A stretch of 64,000 bases of DNA, from assembly GCF_004519315.1 (NCBI RefSeq), contig NZ_SOZE01000021.1, positions 1-64,000 on the forward strand, read 5' to 3'. Under the pieces are notes generated by a model, which saw nothing but the letters and a program-made list of their open reading frames with translations, had not been told where the DNA came from and did not search any database. The position numbers were made by a program, and so were the translations under genes. The DNA comes from Mucilaginibacter psychrotolerans. GTDB lineage: Bacteria; Bacteroidota; Bacteroidia; Sphingobacteriales; Sphingobacteriaceae. Shown here one piece after another: positions 1 to 8,735 of this stretch (the first letter of the stretch is position 1; every line of letters starts with the position of its first letter).

Positions 1-102
1 ATCGCTAATATCGTGGCTGGATTAATCGCATACTCATTTTTTCCTAAAAAACCGTCCATCTCTTATCAATCGACCTATTCTAATCAGATGGCCGCCTTTT
101 GA
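1..102 (+). CDS. C-terminal tail of an unidentified protein (5' end outside window)
   Basis: An open frame runs from the first base to a TGA at 100-102, giving 33 residues. It starts with a hydrophobic stretch (IANIVAGLIAYSFF) followed by a polar tail, which looks like the last membrane helix and cytoplasmic tail of an integral membrane protein. The family cannot be told from so little sequence. It lies on the same strand as, and 34 bases before, the thioredoxin-like gene. Confidence 0.4.
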   Translation: MANIVAGLIAYSFFPKKPSISYQSTYSNQMAAF

Positions 103-136
103 TTAATCGAACTCAGGTTATGACGATTCCGAATAC

Positions 137-634
137 ATGAATTACACCAAATTGAATTGGTTTCGTCAGCAAAGGTGGTTTAAGAACGGCATACTGAATG
201 ATGAGCTCGTTAATCTTATCAAAGGGATTAATACAATTCAAAAATGGATACTCATAACGGAGCCCTGGTGTGGAGATGCGCCTCATGTTCTTCCCTTTAT
301 ACTTAAATTAGCCGCTTTTAATGCTAACATTGAGATCGATATTCAATTACGTGACGCATTTCCGTTTACCATTGAAAATTACCTCAGCGGCAACAGTAAG
401 GCTATACCAAAACTCGTTGTTCGAAATAATTTAAATAAGGATTTGTTTGTTTGGGGACCAAGGCCACGAGAATGTCAGAAACTTTATGAACAACTCAAGT
501 CAGCAAAATACACGCACGAACAAATACATTCAGCTTTACAAAATTGGTATAACCAGGACAAAGGCGTTTCCCTGCAAATGGAAATTCTGGAACTGAGTAA
601 CCCTGTTTCCAACCCGGATTATGCTCAAGTTTAA
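137..634 (+). CDS. Thioredoxin-family protein with a single-cysteine WCGDAPH motif
   Basis: This 165-aa protein has the thioredoxin-family motif WCGDAPH about 45 residues in, after a beta strand (WILITEPW). The second cysteine of the classical CxxC is replaced by alanine, as is common in this Bacteroidota group, so it is unlikely to be a classical dithiol oxidoreductase. A cis-proline-like region (KAIPKLVV) follows about 45 residues later, as expected of the fold. No signal peptide is visible, so it is probably cytoplasmic. The ATG at 137 is used because an upstream ATG at 120 meets a stop after six codons. A strong hairpin follows the gene. Its substrate is unknown. Confidence 0.8.
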   Translation: MNYTKLNWFRQQRWFKNGILNDELVNLIKGINTIQKWILITEPWCGDAPHVLPFILKLAAFNANIEIDIQLRDAFPFTIENYLSGNSKAIPKLVVRNNLNKDLFVWGPRPRECQKLYEQLKSAKYTHEQIHSALQNWYNQDKGVSLQMEILELSNPVSNPDYAQV

Positions 635-670
635 CTTCTTAAATCGAAATCCCCTGTTAAAATCAAACAT

Positions 671-704
671 AACCGCAGATGAATCAAGTTTTTCATCTGC
701 GGTT
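671..704. terminator. Hairpin terminator after the thioredoxin-like gene
   Basis: A 13-bp perfect stem (AACCGCAGATGAA paired with its complement at 692-704) encloses an 8-base loop. It sits 36 bases after the thioredoxin-like stop and before the converging GH3 gene, so it can serve either strand. Confidence 0.7.
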
Positions 705-789
705 TGAATCTATTCCCTTTGTGATGGCATTTGTCGTTATGGCAACTCAGCAGACTGCTGATTCTAATGTAAGGGCTGCTTAATCAGTT

Positions 790-3078
790 TTATCTGCTGA
801 CGGTTATCGTTTTATGATAATAAATCTGATCTGAAGCACTGCCGATCTGCAGATCAAATTCACCTGGCTCTACCACATACTTCATTTTTTCATTATATAA
901 GCCCAATTCGGTTACAGGAACTTTCAAAATAACTTTTTCGCGCTGACCCGCTTTTATGAAAACTTTTTTAAACGCCTTTAACTGTTTAATCGGCGTGGCT
1001 ACGGAACTCACCTTATCCACTACATACAGCTGAACAACCTCTCTATCGTCCCGCAAACCTGCGTTTTCAACCTCTAAAGTTACTTTTATAGTATCTGTTG
1101 GGGCCATTAATGAGTCCTGAACAATGCAGCTGTTATACTTAAACGTTGTGTAACTTAAACCAAACCCAAAACTCCAAAGCGGATCAGGTCTATCGAAAAT
1201 ATAATGACCTTTGGGCTCTTCCGGGGAACCGGGCTGGTCAAATGGTTCATTACGGTCTGTTAGATAGTGGTTATAAAAACTTGGACTATTACCCGTGCTT
1301 CTCGGAAAAGAAACATTCAATCTTCCGGAAGGATTAACCGCCCCTGTCAAAATATCAGCCAGCGTACGGCCCTGCTTTTCGCCCGCATACCATTGAACCA
1401 GTACAGCATCTGCATTATCCTTGACCCATGGCATGGCCAGGGGTTTACCGGAAATAAATACAACGATCATTGGTTTTCCGGTTTTCTTGATCGCTTTTAA
1501 CAGCTCTTCCTGTTCTCCGGGCAATTCCAGCGATGACAAATCAAACCCTTCGCCTGCAGTGGAATATCTCGGACTGCGACCTAAAAATGTACTCCGCGTG
1601 CCAATAGCTACTATTGCAATATCACTGGCGGCGGCTGCTTTCACAGCCTCCTGAATATGTGACTTATCATGGCTCCACCAGTCACAGCCTGCAGCCGTAT
1701 TAATTACCACCTTTTTTCCTAAAACTTCTTTAAGTCCCTGAAGTAAACTCGTCCCCTCCTTTGTATCCCGCTCAGTCCATGAGTAATCACCAAATATTGC
1801 CTGATCGCTGTTCGGACCAATCACGGCAACAGACTTATAACGATCCATATTCAGCGGTAAGATATTATTGCTGTTCTTTACAAGTATGGCACTTTCATCA
1901 GCAACCTCTTTAGCGACGGCTATATTGGCATTGCTCCTCACGATTTTTTTTACCTTTTCCGGAACACCGTAAGGGTTTTCAAAAAGCCCCAGGGAAAACT
2001 TCACTGTTAATATTCGCCTGACCGCCTGGTCAATATATTTCACATCCAATTTACCGCTTTCAACCATCCGCTGTAAGGTCGTGTAAGCACCGTCTACGTC
2101 CAGATCAACACCTGCTGTCAAGGACATTTTTGCTGCATCTTCCTGCGTAGCAACAGCATGATGAAACGTCTGCAGTCTGTCCACCGAGCCCCAGTCAGAA
2201 TAAACATATCCCTTGAAACCAAGTTCCCCGCGAAGTATATCAGTCATGTAATAGGGAGAACCGGCCACGGCAATACCATCATATGAACTGTAACAGGACA
2301 TGAGTGACAGTGGCATAGTTTCAGCAATTACCCGCCTGAAAGGATACATGTAAACACTCCTCAATTCACGCTCACCACCGCTCACATTTGCGCAGTTCAA
2401 ACCGCCAGAGGGACTGCCATGCGCCACGAAATGCTTCGGCGTAGCAGTAATACGGTACTTTTGATAGCCGTTGATAAATGCTATTCCCATTTCCGCTGCA
2501 AGGTAAGGGTCTTCTCCATATGTTTCTTCAACTCTCCCCCACCGCAGTTCCCGGGCAAGATCAAGTACAGGCGAAAGGATCTGATGTATACCTATAACCT
2601 CAGCCTCAGACCCGGCCGCCTCAGTCATTTTTTTGATAAGAGAAGGATTAAAAGTGCTGCCCTGAGCCAGCGCCTGCGGGAACAACGTACAATTGTTCTG
2701 CAGGATGCCCTCAATCCCCTCTGCGGCAGTGAGTATCGGAATGCCAAGGCGGCTTTTAGTAAGCATATAAGTCTGCAGCTGATGGTACATCTGGGCGCAG
2801 TCCATAGCGCTCATATTCATTTCATGTGTGCATCCATAGCTTTTCCCATTGAAAATTTTATCTATTTCGTCCGTTTTCCCGGAGGCTTTATTCTGAAGCT
2901 GATCGATTTTTTCTTCAAGCGTCATACGCTTCAGAAGATCTTCCACCCTGGCTGCTACCGGTGCTTTCCTGTCTTTGTAAATTTGCTGGCCGAAACTTAC
3001 CTGCGGGCTGCAAAAAGACAGGATCAGCCATGAGCAGAAAAATAACCTGAGCATTATTGCACATGCTTTCATTCGCAT
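790..3078 (-). CDS. bglX: Glycoside hydrolase family 3 beta-glucosidase, exported
   Basis: This 762-aa protein matches the BglX type of GH3 in length and layout: a signal peptide (cleavage near residue 30), a GH3 N-terminal barrel with the conserved KHF (K215, H216) and the nucleophile in YSDW (about D295), a C-terminal alpha/beta sandwich (SGKPLAMPW) and a fibronectin-III-like end. It should release terminal beta-linked glucose or xylose from oligosaccharides in the periplasm. It is the last gene of the minus-strand SusC/D locus, 87 bases after the GH2 gene. Internal Met codons at residues 3 and 9 are alternative starts. The family is certain; the exact linkage is not. Confidence 0.93.
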   Translation of the reverse strand: MRMKACAIMLRLFFCSWLILSFCSPQVSFGQQIYKDRKAPVAARVEDLLKRMTLEEKIDQLQNKASGKTDEIDKIFNGKSYGCTHEMNMSAMDCAQMYHQLQTYMLTKSRLGIPILTAAEGIEGILQNNCTLFPQALAQGSTFNPSLIKKMTEAAGSEAEVIGIHQILSPVLDLARELRWGRVEETYGEDPYLAAEMGIAFINGYQKYRITATPKHFVAHGSPSGGLNCANVSGGERELRSVYMYPFRRVIAETMPLSLMSCYSSYDGIAVAGSPYYMTDILRGELGFKGYVYSDWGSVDRLQTFHHAVATQEDAAKMSLTAGVDLDVDGAYTTLQRMVESGKLDVKYIDQAVRRILTVKFSLGLFENPYGVPEKVKKIVRSNANIAVAKEVADESAILVKNSNNILPLNMDRYKSVAVIGPNSDQAIFGDYSWTERDTKEGTSLLQGLKEVLGKKVVINTAAGCDWWSHDKSHIQEAVKAAAASDIAIVAIGTRSTFLGRSPRYSTAGEGFDLSSLELPGEQEELLKAIKKTGKPMIVVFISGKPLAMPWVKDNADAVLVQWYAGEKQGRTLADILTGAVNPSGRLNVSFPRSTGNSPSFYNHYLTDRNEPFDQPGSPEEPKGHYIFDRPDPLWSFGFGLSYTTFKYNSCIVQDSLMAPTDTIKVTLEVENAGLRDDREVVQLYVVDKVSSVATPIKQLKAFKKVFIKAGQREKVILKVPVTELGLYNEKMKYVVEPGEFDLQIGSASDQIYYHKTITVSR

Positions 3079-3165
3079 ATTAAAAGTTTTGATGTTGTTT
3101 AAGGGCAGGGATTCGATTCCCGGGGAACTATCCCTGCCCGATAGGTGTAATTATTTTTTTAAAAC

Positions 3166-6117
3166 TTATTTGCCATTGTTAAAAGGTTCGGCAGTAAACA
3201 CAATTTTATCATTGCCTGATAGTACACCATCAAATTCAATTTCTATATTTTTACTCTCGCCTTTAAACAGGGTAAAATAATTTTCATTTACAATTGCCGG
3301 CAGTATCTGTTCCCCCGTTGACATATTCTTCGCCTGAACTCTGACGCCAAACGCAATTCCTTTTGACGATGCGGGATTGGAGACATTCGCATGTATAAAA
3401 CATTTCCCATTTTTCCTCGTAACGCTGTACTTTGTCGTCAGCCGGACTTCCGGAAGCTTGCTCAGCGCAGAATAATCCTTGCGCTTGTTACCCCGCCAGT
3501 AAAAATTATCCGAAACTGTCATGCCATTTTTATTCTCTAACTTCAGTTTAATAAAATGAACATCAGACAATCCCTCGCTGGCTACATCACCCTGATATAC
3601 TTCAAAATCAAAAAGCGAATAACCCCAGTTTGTCGCTCTTTCCAGCCCTTGCATTTTAACATATCTGGCGTTAACTTCAGTAAAGGCCAGACGCTGAATT
3701 CCCTGCCGGCCATCTCTGGAAACAGCTACCTGTTTCCAGTTCCTTGCATCATCTGATACCTCTATCTTGTAAGATTTTGCATAGGCATCTTCCCAGTTAA
3801 GGCCTACCCCGCTGACACTCTCGACTTTACCCAGATCTACATATATCCATTCATTATCGTTCCCGTTACTGGCCCATCTTGTATGTGAATCACCATCGTT
3901 GACAGCCCCCGCATCTCCGTTAGCTGACGACGACGATGTCACCGGCTTTCCCTTGGCAAGATCGTTTATATATGGGTTAAAGTTCAGTGTAAACACCTGG
4001 CCTGAACTGTTATCCGGAGCAATGGCGGCTTTGCTGATGCTATATTGACTCACTTTCGAACCGTCCATATTGTAAACATCTGCCGAAGCTCGCAATCCGT
4101 CAGCATCCGCCCTGGTAGTGTTAATAATTTTAACAGCATTAGTGAGCGGGTTCCATTGAATATGCAAAGGTTCGCAGGCTTTTTTTGCACCCCAGTAGGC
4201 GCCAGTCAGGTCATAATAATAATCATAAGTCTGCCAAACCAAAGACGGATAAGCGGACTGGCTCATCCAGGTCATAAGCCCGGAGGCATCCTCGCCCATG
4301 GCATCCTGCCAGCCTTCGAACATGGCTTTGTTGGTTTCAATATTTACAAACTGTGCTTTACGGCAATAATCTTCAATTCCTTTGGGAGAACCGTAACGGG
4401 AAACCATTTCATCATACTCGTCGGGACCGGCATTAAATGCCAGAGGACCGAAGAAATGTTTATTCCACATCTCGTTACGCGGCCACCACTTGTCTTCCGG
4501 CATAAATTTTTTAAAGCTCTCAAAGTTAGTGAACACCGCCGTTCCCAGTTCTGTGCGTAAACCCCAGCCATTGTTACCGCCTGATCCTGTAGGGTACGCC
4601 GTAAAATAATATCGCGGATCTTTGCTGGCCCAGGGGCCGCTCCCCGAGAGATTCTCCGCATGGGAATTAGGCTGGTAATAGCGGTCACCGCCATCAAATG
4701 TCGCCAGATCCTCCCTAAGCCAGTTGTTTAACGGAGCCATTGGCCATCCTTCGTTTTCAGCACACCAAACCGCTATTGCCGGATGGTTTCTGAAACGCTT
4801 GATCTTTTCTATAGCATTTGCATTGAAAACGTTAATGTCGCCCGGCAGATTTTCATTAGCGTTAAGCCAAAAATCATCCCAAACCATAATGCCGTACTTA
4901 TCGCAGGCGTCATAAAACTCTTCGTCAGTAACAGATCCGATCCAGTTCCTGATCATATTGAAATTCATTTCCTTATGAAGCCGTACTTTAGTATCGTATT
5001 CAGCTCCGCGGCTGCGTAACAGATATTCCGACATTCCCCAGTCACCGCCTTTTATAAAAACCTTAACGCCATTTATAGCAACATGCAGCACATGGCCAAT
5101 CGTATCAAAACTATACCTCTTGATTCCGAATTTAACGTTTTGCACCTCAGATACTTCATTCCCAACAGATACGCTCAGCTGGCAGTTGTATAAATTTGGC
5201 TCACCATAGCCATTAGGCCACCAAAGTCTGGGGCTGTTTATCATCAGCTGCTCGAAATCCTTTTTATCCAGTTTTAAATCCTGAATACTATGGGATCCTA
5301 CCGAAAGTCTTTTCACAAACTCAATATTACCGGGAGTTATCACACCTTTAATCGTCGCGCTCTGTGAATTATCGCTGGTATTTTTCACCTGCATGGCAAT
5401 GGAAATATCCGCCCTGGCGTTAGTGGGCAGGTTTGTACGGATCCATGGGTCTTTTATCGTAACCTCTCCTGTATTACTTAGAAAAACATTATCCGTTATG
5501 CCGGAATTAAGGCCCGGGACATAAGGCATCCAGTCCCAGCCTGCACTGGAAACATAATTAGGGCTCCCCACATTTGCCAGCGGCTGAACAGGTATATATA
5601 CCAGTACAGTTAATATATTCTTTTCCTTCCGGGTCGCAATTTCCGTAATATCGAAATTCCCGCGCTGCATAAAACCATCAAGCGTACCAAGCTTACTGCC
5701 ATTAAGATAGATATCGGCTTTACGATTAACTCCCTTAAAATTAAGCCAGATCTTCTTTTGATTATATGCGACAGGAATAGCAAATTCTGTCCGGTACCAA
5801 AAACTGCGATCATATTTTTTTCGGTCAACTTTATATATATTATCACCAAAGTTGGGATCCTTCTCCAGCCCTGCTGCAACATACGATGCAAAAACAGTTC
5901 CCGGGACAATGGCATTGACCCAGGTCTGCGTATTATAATTCCGCTCGCTGATCTGCTCGGGATGTGTAATATCTGACTGCGGAGTAACTTTCCAGATTTG
6001 GCCGGCACCGCTGCCTAAATCAAATGGTTTGTTCTGCGCGAATAAAACTGTGCTAAAAAACAGCACCACTACATTGACGACTATGAATTTTATATGAAGA
6101 ATAAAGATTTTATACAT
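3166..6117 (-). CDS. GH2 exo-glycosidase (exo-beta-glucosaminidase/beta-mannosidase type) with inserted F5/8-type-C domain
   Basis: This 983-aa protein has a signal peptide (ends near LFAQ), a GH2 sugar-binding jelly roll, an Ig-like domain and a TIM barrel with the acid/base glutamate in WCAENEGWP (about residue 454). The barrel end (WMSQSAYPSLVWQTYDYY, EPLHIQWN) is typical of exo-beta-D-glucosaminidase CsxA and plant endo-beta-mannosidases rather than of LacZ. A discoidin/CBM32-like domain (about residues 719-841; SSSANGDAGAVNDGD to FDFEVYQ) interrupts the following beta-sandwich, whose sequence resumes at FIKLKLENKNGMTVSDNFYW. It should act as an exo-enzyme on beta-mannosides or beta-glucosaminides in the periplasm or at the surface, together with the GH3 enzyme. 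Confidence 0.88.
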   Translation of the reverse strand: MYKIFILHIKFIVVNVVVLFFSTVLFAQNKPFDLGSGAGQIWKVTPQSDITHPEQISERNYNTQTWVNAIVPGTVFASYVAAGLEKDPNFGDNIYKVDRKKYDRSFWYRTEFAIPVAYNQKKIWLNFKGVNRKADIYLNGSKLGTLDGFMQRGNFDITEIATRKEKNILTVLVYIPVQPLANVGSPNYVSSAGWDWMPYVPGLNSGITDNVFLSNTGEVTIKDPWIRTNLPTNARADISIAMQVKNTSDNSQSATIKGVITPGNIEFVKRLSVGSHSIQDLKLDKKDFEQLMINSPRLWWPNGYGEPNLYNCQLSVSVGNEVSEVQNVKFGIKRYSFDTIGHVLHVAINGVKVFIKGGDWGMSEYLLRSRGAEYDTKVRLHKEMNFNMIRNWIGSVTDEEFYDACDKYGIMVWDDFWLNANENLPGDINVFNANAIEKIKRFRNHPAIAVWCAENEGWPMAPLNNWLREDLATFDGGDRYYQPNSHAENLSGSGPWASKDPRYYFTAYPTGSGGNNGWGLRTELGTAVFTNFESFKKFMPEDKWWPRNEMWNKHFFGPLAFNAGPDEYDEMVSRYGSPKGIEDYCRKAQFVNIETNKAMFEGWQDAMGEDASGLMTWMSQSAYPSLVWQTYDYYYDLTGAYWGAKKACEPLHIQWNPLTNAVKIINTTRADADGLRASADVYNMDGSKVSQYSISKAAIAPDNSSGQVFTLNFNPYINDLAKGKPVTSSSSANGDAGAVNDGDSHTRWASNGNDNEWIYVDLGKVESVSGVGLNWEDAYAKSYKIEVSDDARNWKQVAVSRDGRQGIQRLAFTEVNARYVKMQGLERATNWGYSLFDFEVYQGDVASEGLSDVHFIKLKLENKNGMTVSDNFYWRGNKRKDYSALSKLPEVRLTTKYSVTRKNGKCFIHANVSNPASSKGIAFGVRVQAKNMSTGEQILPAIVNENYFTLFKGESKNIEIEFDGVLSGNDKIVFTAEPFNNGK

Positions 6118-6211
6118 AAACCGAATAAATAATTTAAAAAAATTCCGGCAGAATTAGCCGGATTGAAAAATGCTGCTCAGAAAAACTGTTTCCTGAGCAG
6201 CATCAGTCGTA

Positions 6212-7435
6212 TTACAAGATCCTGAGCTTCATCCCCTTGAATTGCAAATAGGTGTATGAGCCGGTACTGACTACCCAGCCAATAGTCACCGTTGAAGATT
6301 GTGACAGAGTAAAGTTCAGCGTGTGACTGTAACCGATGCTATTCTGGTCTCCGTGATATAATGCCAGCGGGGTGCCTATGTTGTCTATATCAGGCAGCGA
6401 TTCCCCTAAAGCGACAATTTCATTGGCGTTGATAGTTCCGCCATTACCAGCGGTTTCTATCTCCAGCGCATAACGGCCGGCAGGAAGAGAAATAGTTTGG
6501 TAAACCTTTCCGTTAGTAATACCATCTCCGCTATAATCTTTTGATTCGAAGTGAATAACACCGCCGTTATCCGTCGACCAGCCGCCGCCTTTTCCGCCGT
6601 CCTGGTTTACCACATTTCTGTTATACTGCCAGTCTTTCGGCAGCCCCCACTTACCTGTACCATTGTCGCTCCGGTAGAAAGGGTAACCCGGATTCTTGAT
6701 AAAGAACCCTGTCACTTCACCTTCCAGCTTGATAGTCGGGAATGTGGTCGGCGTCTGAACGGTAAACTCGTCAATTGCGCCTTTGAATGGCAGGTAACTT
6801 GACTGATAAGTAACCGGTGTGCCCAGCTGCAGGTCATTAACAACTACAGTGGAATCAGAGGGCTTTAGAGAAATCGTCTGGGTGCTGCCGGCAGTAGTTA
6901 TATATTTTATGACCGTCCTGGTATTAATAGTTACGGAATCGACCTTGATCTGATTGAAGTTAAGCTGTACTGAACCGGGCTTAACAGTATAGGGTTTATC
7001 AGCATTATACCCCCTGTTAAATATACCGCTCTGATAAATCGGTCCGTATACTCTTACTCCATTCAAACTTACCGGAATTGAGATATTGCCATTTGTGTTA
7101 ATGGAATAGATCGTAAAATTATAAGTACCTTCCTTAAGATCAGGGATCAGTACTTTAACGGTATCCGCCGGATCATGACTGGTTGCATCGATAATCACCG
7201 AATCCTGCTTGTTGTTCCAGAAAACCCTGTAATTTTTTATTTTAGGATCCGGACTGGGGTTCCACAGCAGCATTGTCCGCAGGTTACCTGCTTTATGCGA
7301 AGGTTTGAAAATAACTCCCGGATAGTAAATTTCACCTCCGGCAGTAAGTAGTTTATAATTCTCGTTCTTTTTAGAACAACCTGTTACAGCAGCAATTAAA
7401 AGCAGCCATAATAAATATTGTAATTTGATCTTCAT
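6212..7435 (-). CDS. DUF4998/DUF5013-type surface lipoprotein of the SusC/D locus
   Basis: The protein begins MKIKLQYLLW and has a lipobox ending at Cys20 (AAVTGC). Residues about 30-140 resemble DUF4998 (GGEIYYPG, then SPDPKIKNYRVFWNNKQDS and EEGTYNF-like strands). The C-terminal half resembles DUF5013, a carbohydrate-binding-like beta-sandwich (DNGGVIHFE, GRYALEIE). Such lipoproteins sit on the outer membrane next to SusC/D and bind glycan. The ATG at 7435 is preferred over one 33 bases upstream because only the shorter form gives a proper lipoprotein signal and it removes an overlap with the previous gene. The ligand is unknown. Confidence 0.82.
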   Translation of the reverse strand: MKIKLQYLLWLLLIAAVTGCSKKNENYKLLTAGGEIYYPGVIFKPSHKAGNLRTMLLWNPSPDPKIKNYRVFWNNKQDSVIIDATSHDPADTVKVLIPDLKEGTYNFTIYSINTNGNISIPVSLNGVRVYGPIYQSGIFNRGYNADKPYTVKPGSVQLNFNQIKVDSVTINTRTVIKYITTAGSTQTISLKPSDSTVVVNDLQLGTPVTYQSSYLPFKGAIDEFTVQTPTTFPTIKLEGEVTGFFIKNPGYPFYRSDNGTGKWGLPKDWQYNRNVVNQDGGKGGGWSTDNGGVIHFESKDYSGDGITNGKVYQTISLPAGRYALEIETAGNGGTINANEIVALGESLPDIDNIGTPLALYHGDQNSIGYSHTLNFTLSQSSTVTIGWVVSTGSYTYLQFKGMKLRIL

Positions 7436-7454
7436 TGATTTCTGGTTAAAATGA

Positions 7455-8690
7455 TTATTGCGGCGCACCGTACAATGTAACCTCTCTGATATTGGTGTAA
7501 TTTTGGCCGAACCAAGTTCGGGTCACCACTATACGGATATGTTTAACTGCAGGACTTTCGAACGGCACATTGAAATCGACCCCGTTATTCAGGTAAGCCT
7601 GATCAGCTGAGTTTGTGTTTCCTATCGGCAGCCCTGATGGCGGATTAGGAACATTGTAATTGCCCAGGTTCACCCAGTCTCCTGTAACTGTGCCGGCAGG
7701 CGTTCCTCCCGGTGTCACGGCGTCCTGCGGGTTATCGGCATTAGAACCGTAAACTGTGAAACTTTGCGGGTTGTCATATCCGTAGCCGCGCAGATACATC
7801 ATAAAGTGACTGAGTTTATAGGTACGACCTACACTGAATGTACATTGCATAAGCTTAGGAACAGGGCCTATTGTTGTCTGCCATGGCTGAGCGCCGCCTA
7901 CCTCATCTGTACGACCGTCCCATAAATACGGCAGTATACCGCCGTAACCAATATAGGCGTCACTTGCACTCGGGTAAACAGAAAATTTGGTTTTATCCAG
8001 CATCGTTTCGAATAACGGGGTAATGGTTAGCAAAGTCGTGTCTGAGACGTTTCCGAACTGATCAGTAACGTAAACACCAAATTTCGTAGGAGATGGGTCG
8101 AAACCGCGGACTGAATAATTAATGGTATCCTGAATGCCGAAATGCTGGTCCCTGATCGTATACTTATTTAAATCATTATCCAAAGCAACTACATTAACAC
8201 TGACTGTGCTTTTACCAGGAGCATATCCCTTAATATTAATTCCCCCGAAATCAGCTGCAACTTTCAGGGTTTTCTTTATAAGCTGATAATACGGCGTATC
8301 CGGATGAACAGTGATCGTAACCGGGTCCGATTGAACATTTGCTCTGGATACGGTCCTTAGCGTTACCGTATACTCCTGACTCCGTTCGAAGCCATCCACT
8401 ATCAGCGTGTCCAGAAAGTAACTTGCCTTGGTCTGCCTCCCGGATTTCCCGTTGATCTTGTATTCAGCCATCACATACAGCAAGTCCTGAGAAGACGGCA
8501 GTTTATACGATAGTACAGCACCTCCGTTGAAATTCTTCACTTTCACATCAGTGACAGTTTCCGGTTTTGATTTATCTGCGCTGTCAGGTTCCCTGTAAAT
8601 ATCGCTTTTCTGGCAGGCCGTCATCAGTATCATACAGGCTAATGCCCAATAGCAGTAAAAACGTACTGCTTTTATGTTGTTAAATTTCAT
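7455..8690 (-). CDS. DUF5000-type surface lipoprotein of the SusC/D locus
   Basis: A 411-aa lipoprotein with a lipobox cysteine at residue 26 (LMTACQ). Fibronectin-like strands (DUF4959-like, then DUF5126-like) occupy about residues 35-235. A C-terminal DUF5000 domain follows; it is discoidin-like, with the marker stretch YLWDGRTDEVGGAQPWQ and the strand FTVYGSNADNP. It probably binds glycan at the cell surface for the adjacent SusC/D complex. It lies 45 bases after susD and 19 before the DUF4998 gene, so it is part of the operon. Confidence 0.85.
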   Translation of the reverse strand: MKFNNIKAVRFYCYWALACMILMTACQKSDIYREPDSADKSKPETVTDVKVKNFNGGAVLSYKLPSSQDLLYVMAEYKINGKSGRQTKASYFLDTLIVDGFERSQEYTVTLRTVSRANVQSDPVTITVHPDTPYYQLIKKTLKVAADFGGINIKGYAPGKSTVSVNVVALDNDLNKYTIRDQHFGIQDTINYSVRGFDPSPTKFGVYVTDQFGNVSDTTLLTITPLFETMLDKTKFSVYPSASDAYIGYGGILPYLWDGRTDEVGGAQPWQTTIGPVPKLMQCTFSVGRTYKLSHFMMYLRGYGYDNPQSFTVYGSNADNPQDAVTPGGTPAGTVTGDWVNLGNYNVPNPPSGLPIGNTNSADQAYLNNGVDFNVPFESPAVKHIRIVVTRTWFGQNYTNIREVTLYGAPQ

Positions 8691-8735
8691 TTTTCCTGAA
8701 TTAAATTTTCTGTAAATCTTGTTTGCCGTCCTGTC

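Noticed and set aside
2419..3033. A 204-codon plus-strand frame inside the GH3 gene.
   Set aside because: It is antisense to strongly conserved GH3 sequence and shows no family resemblance.
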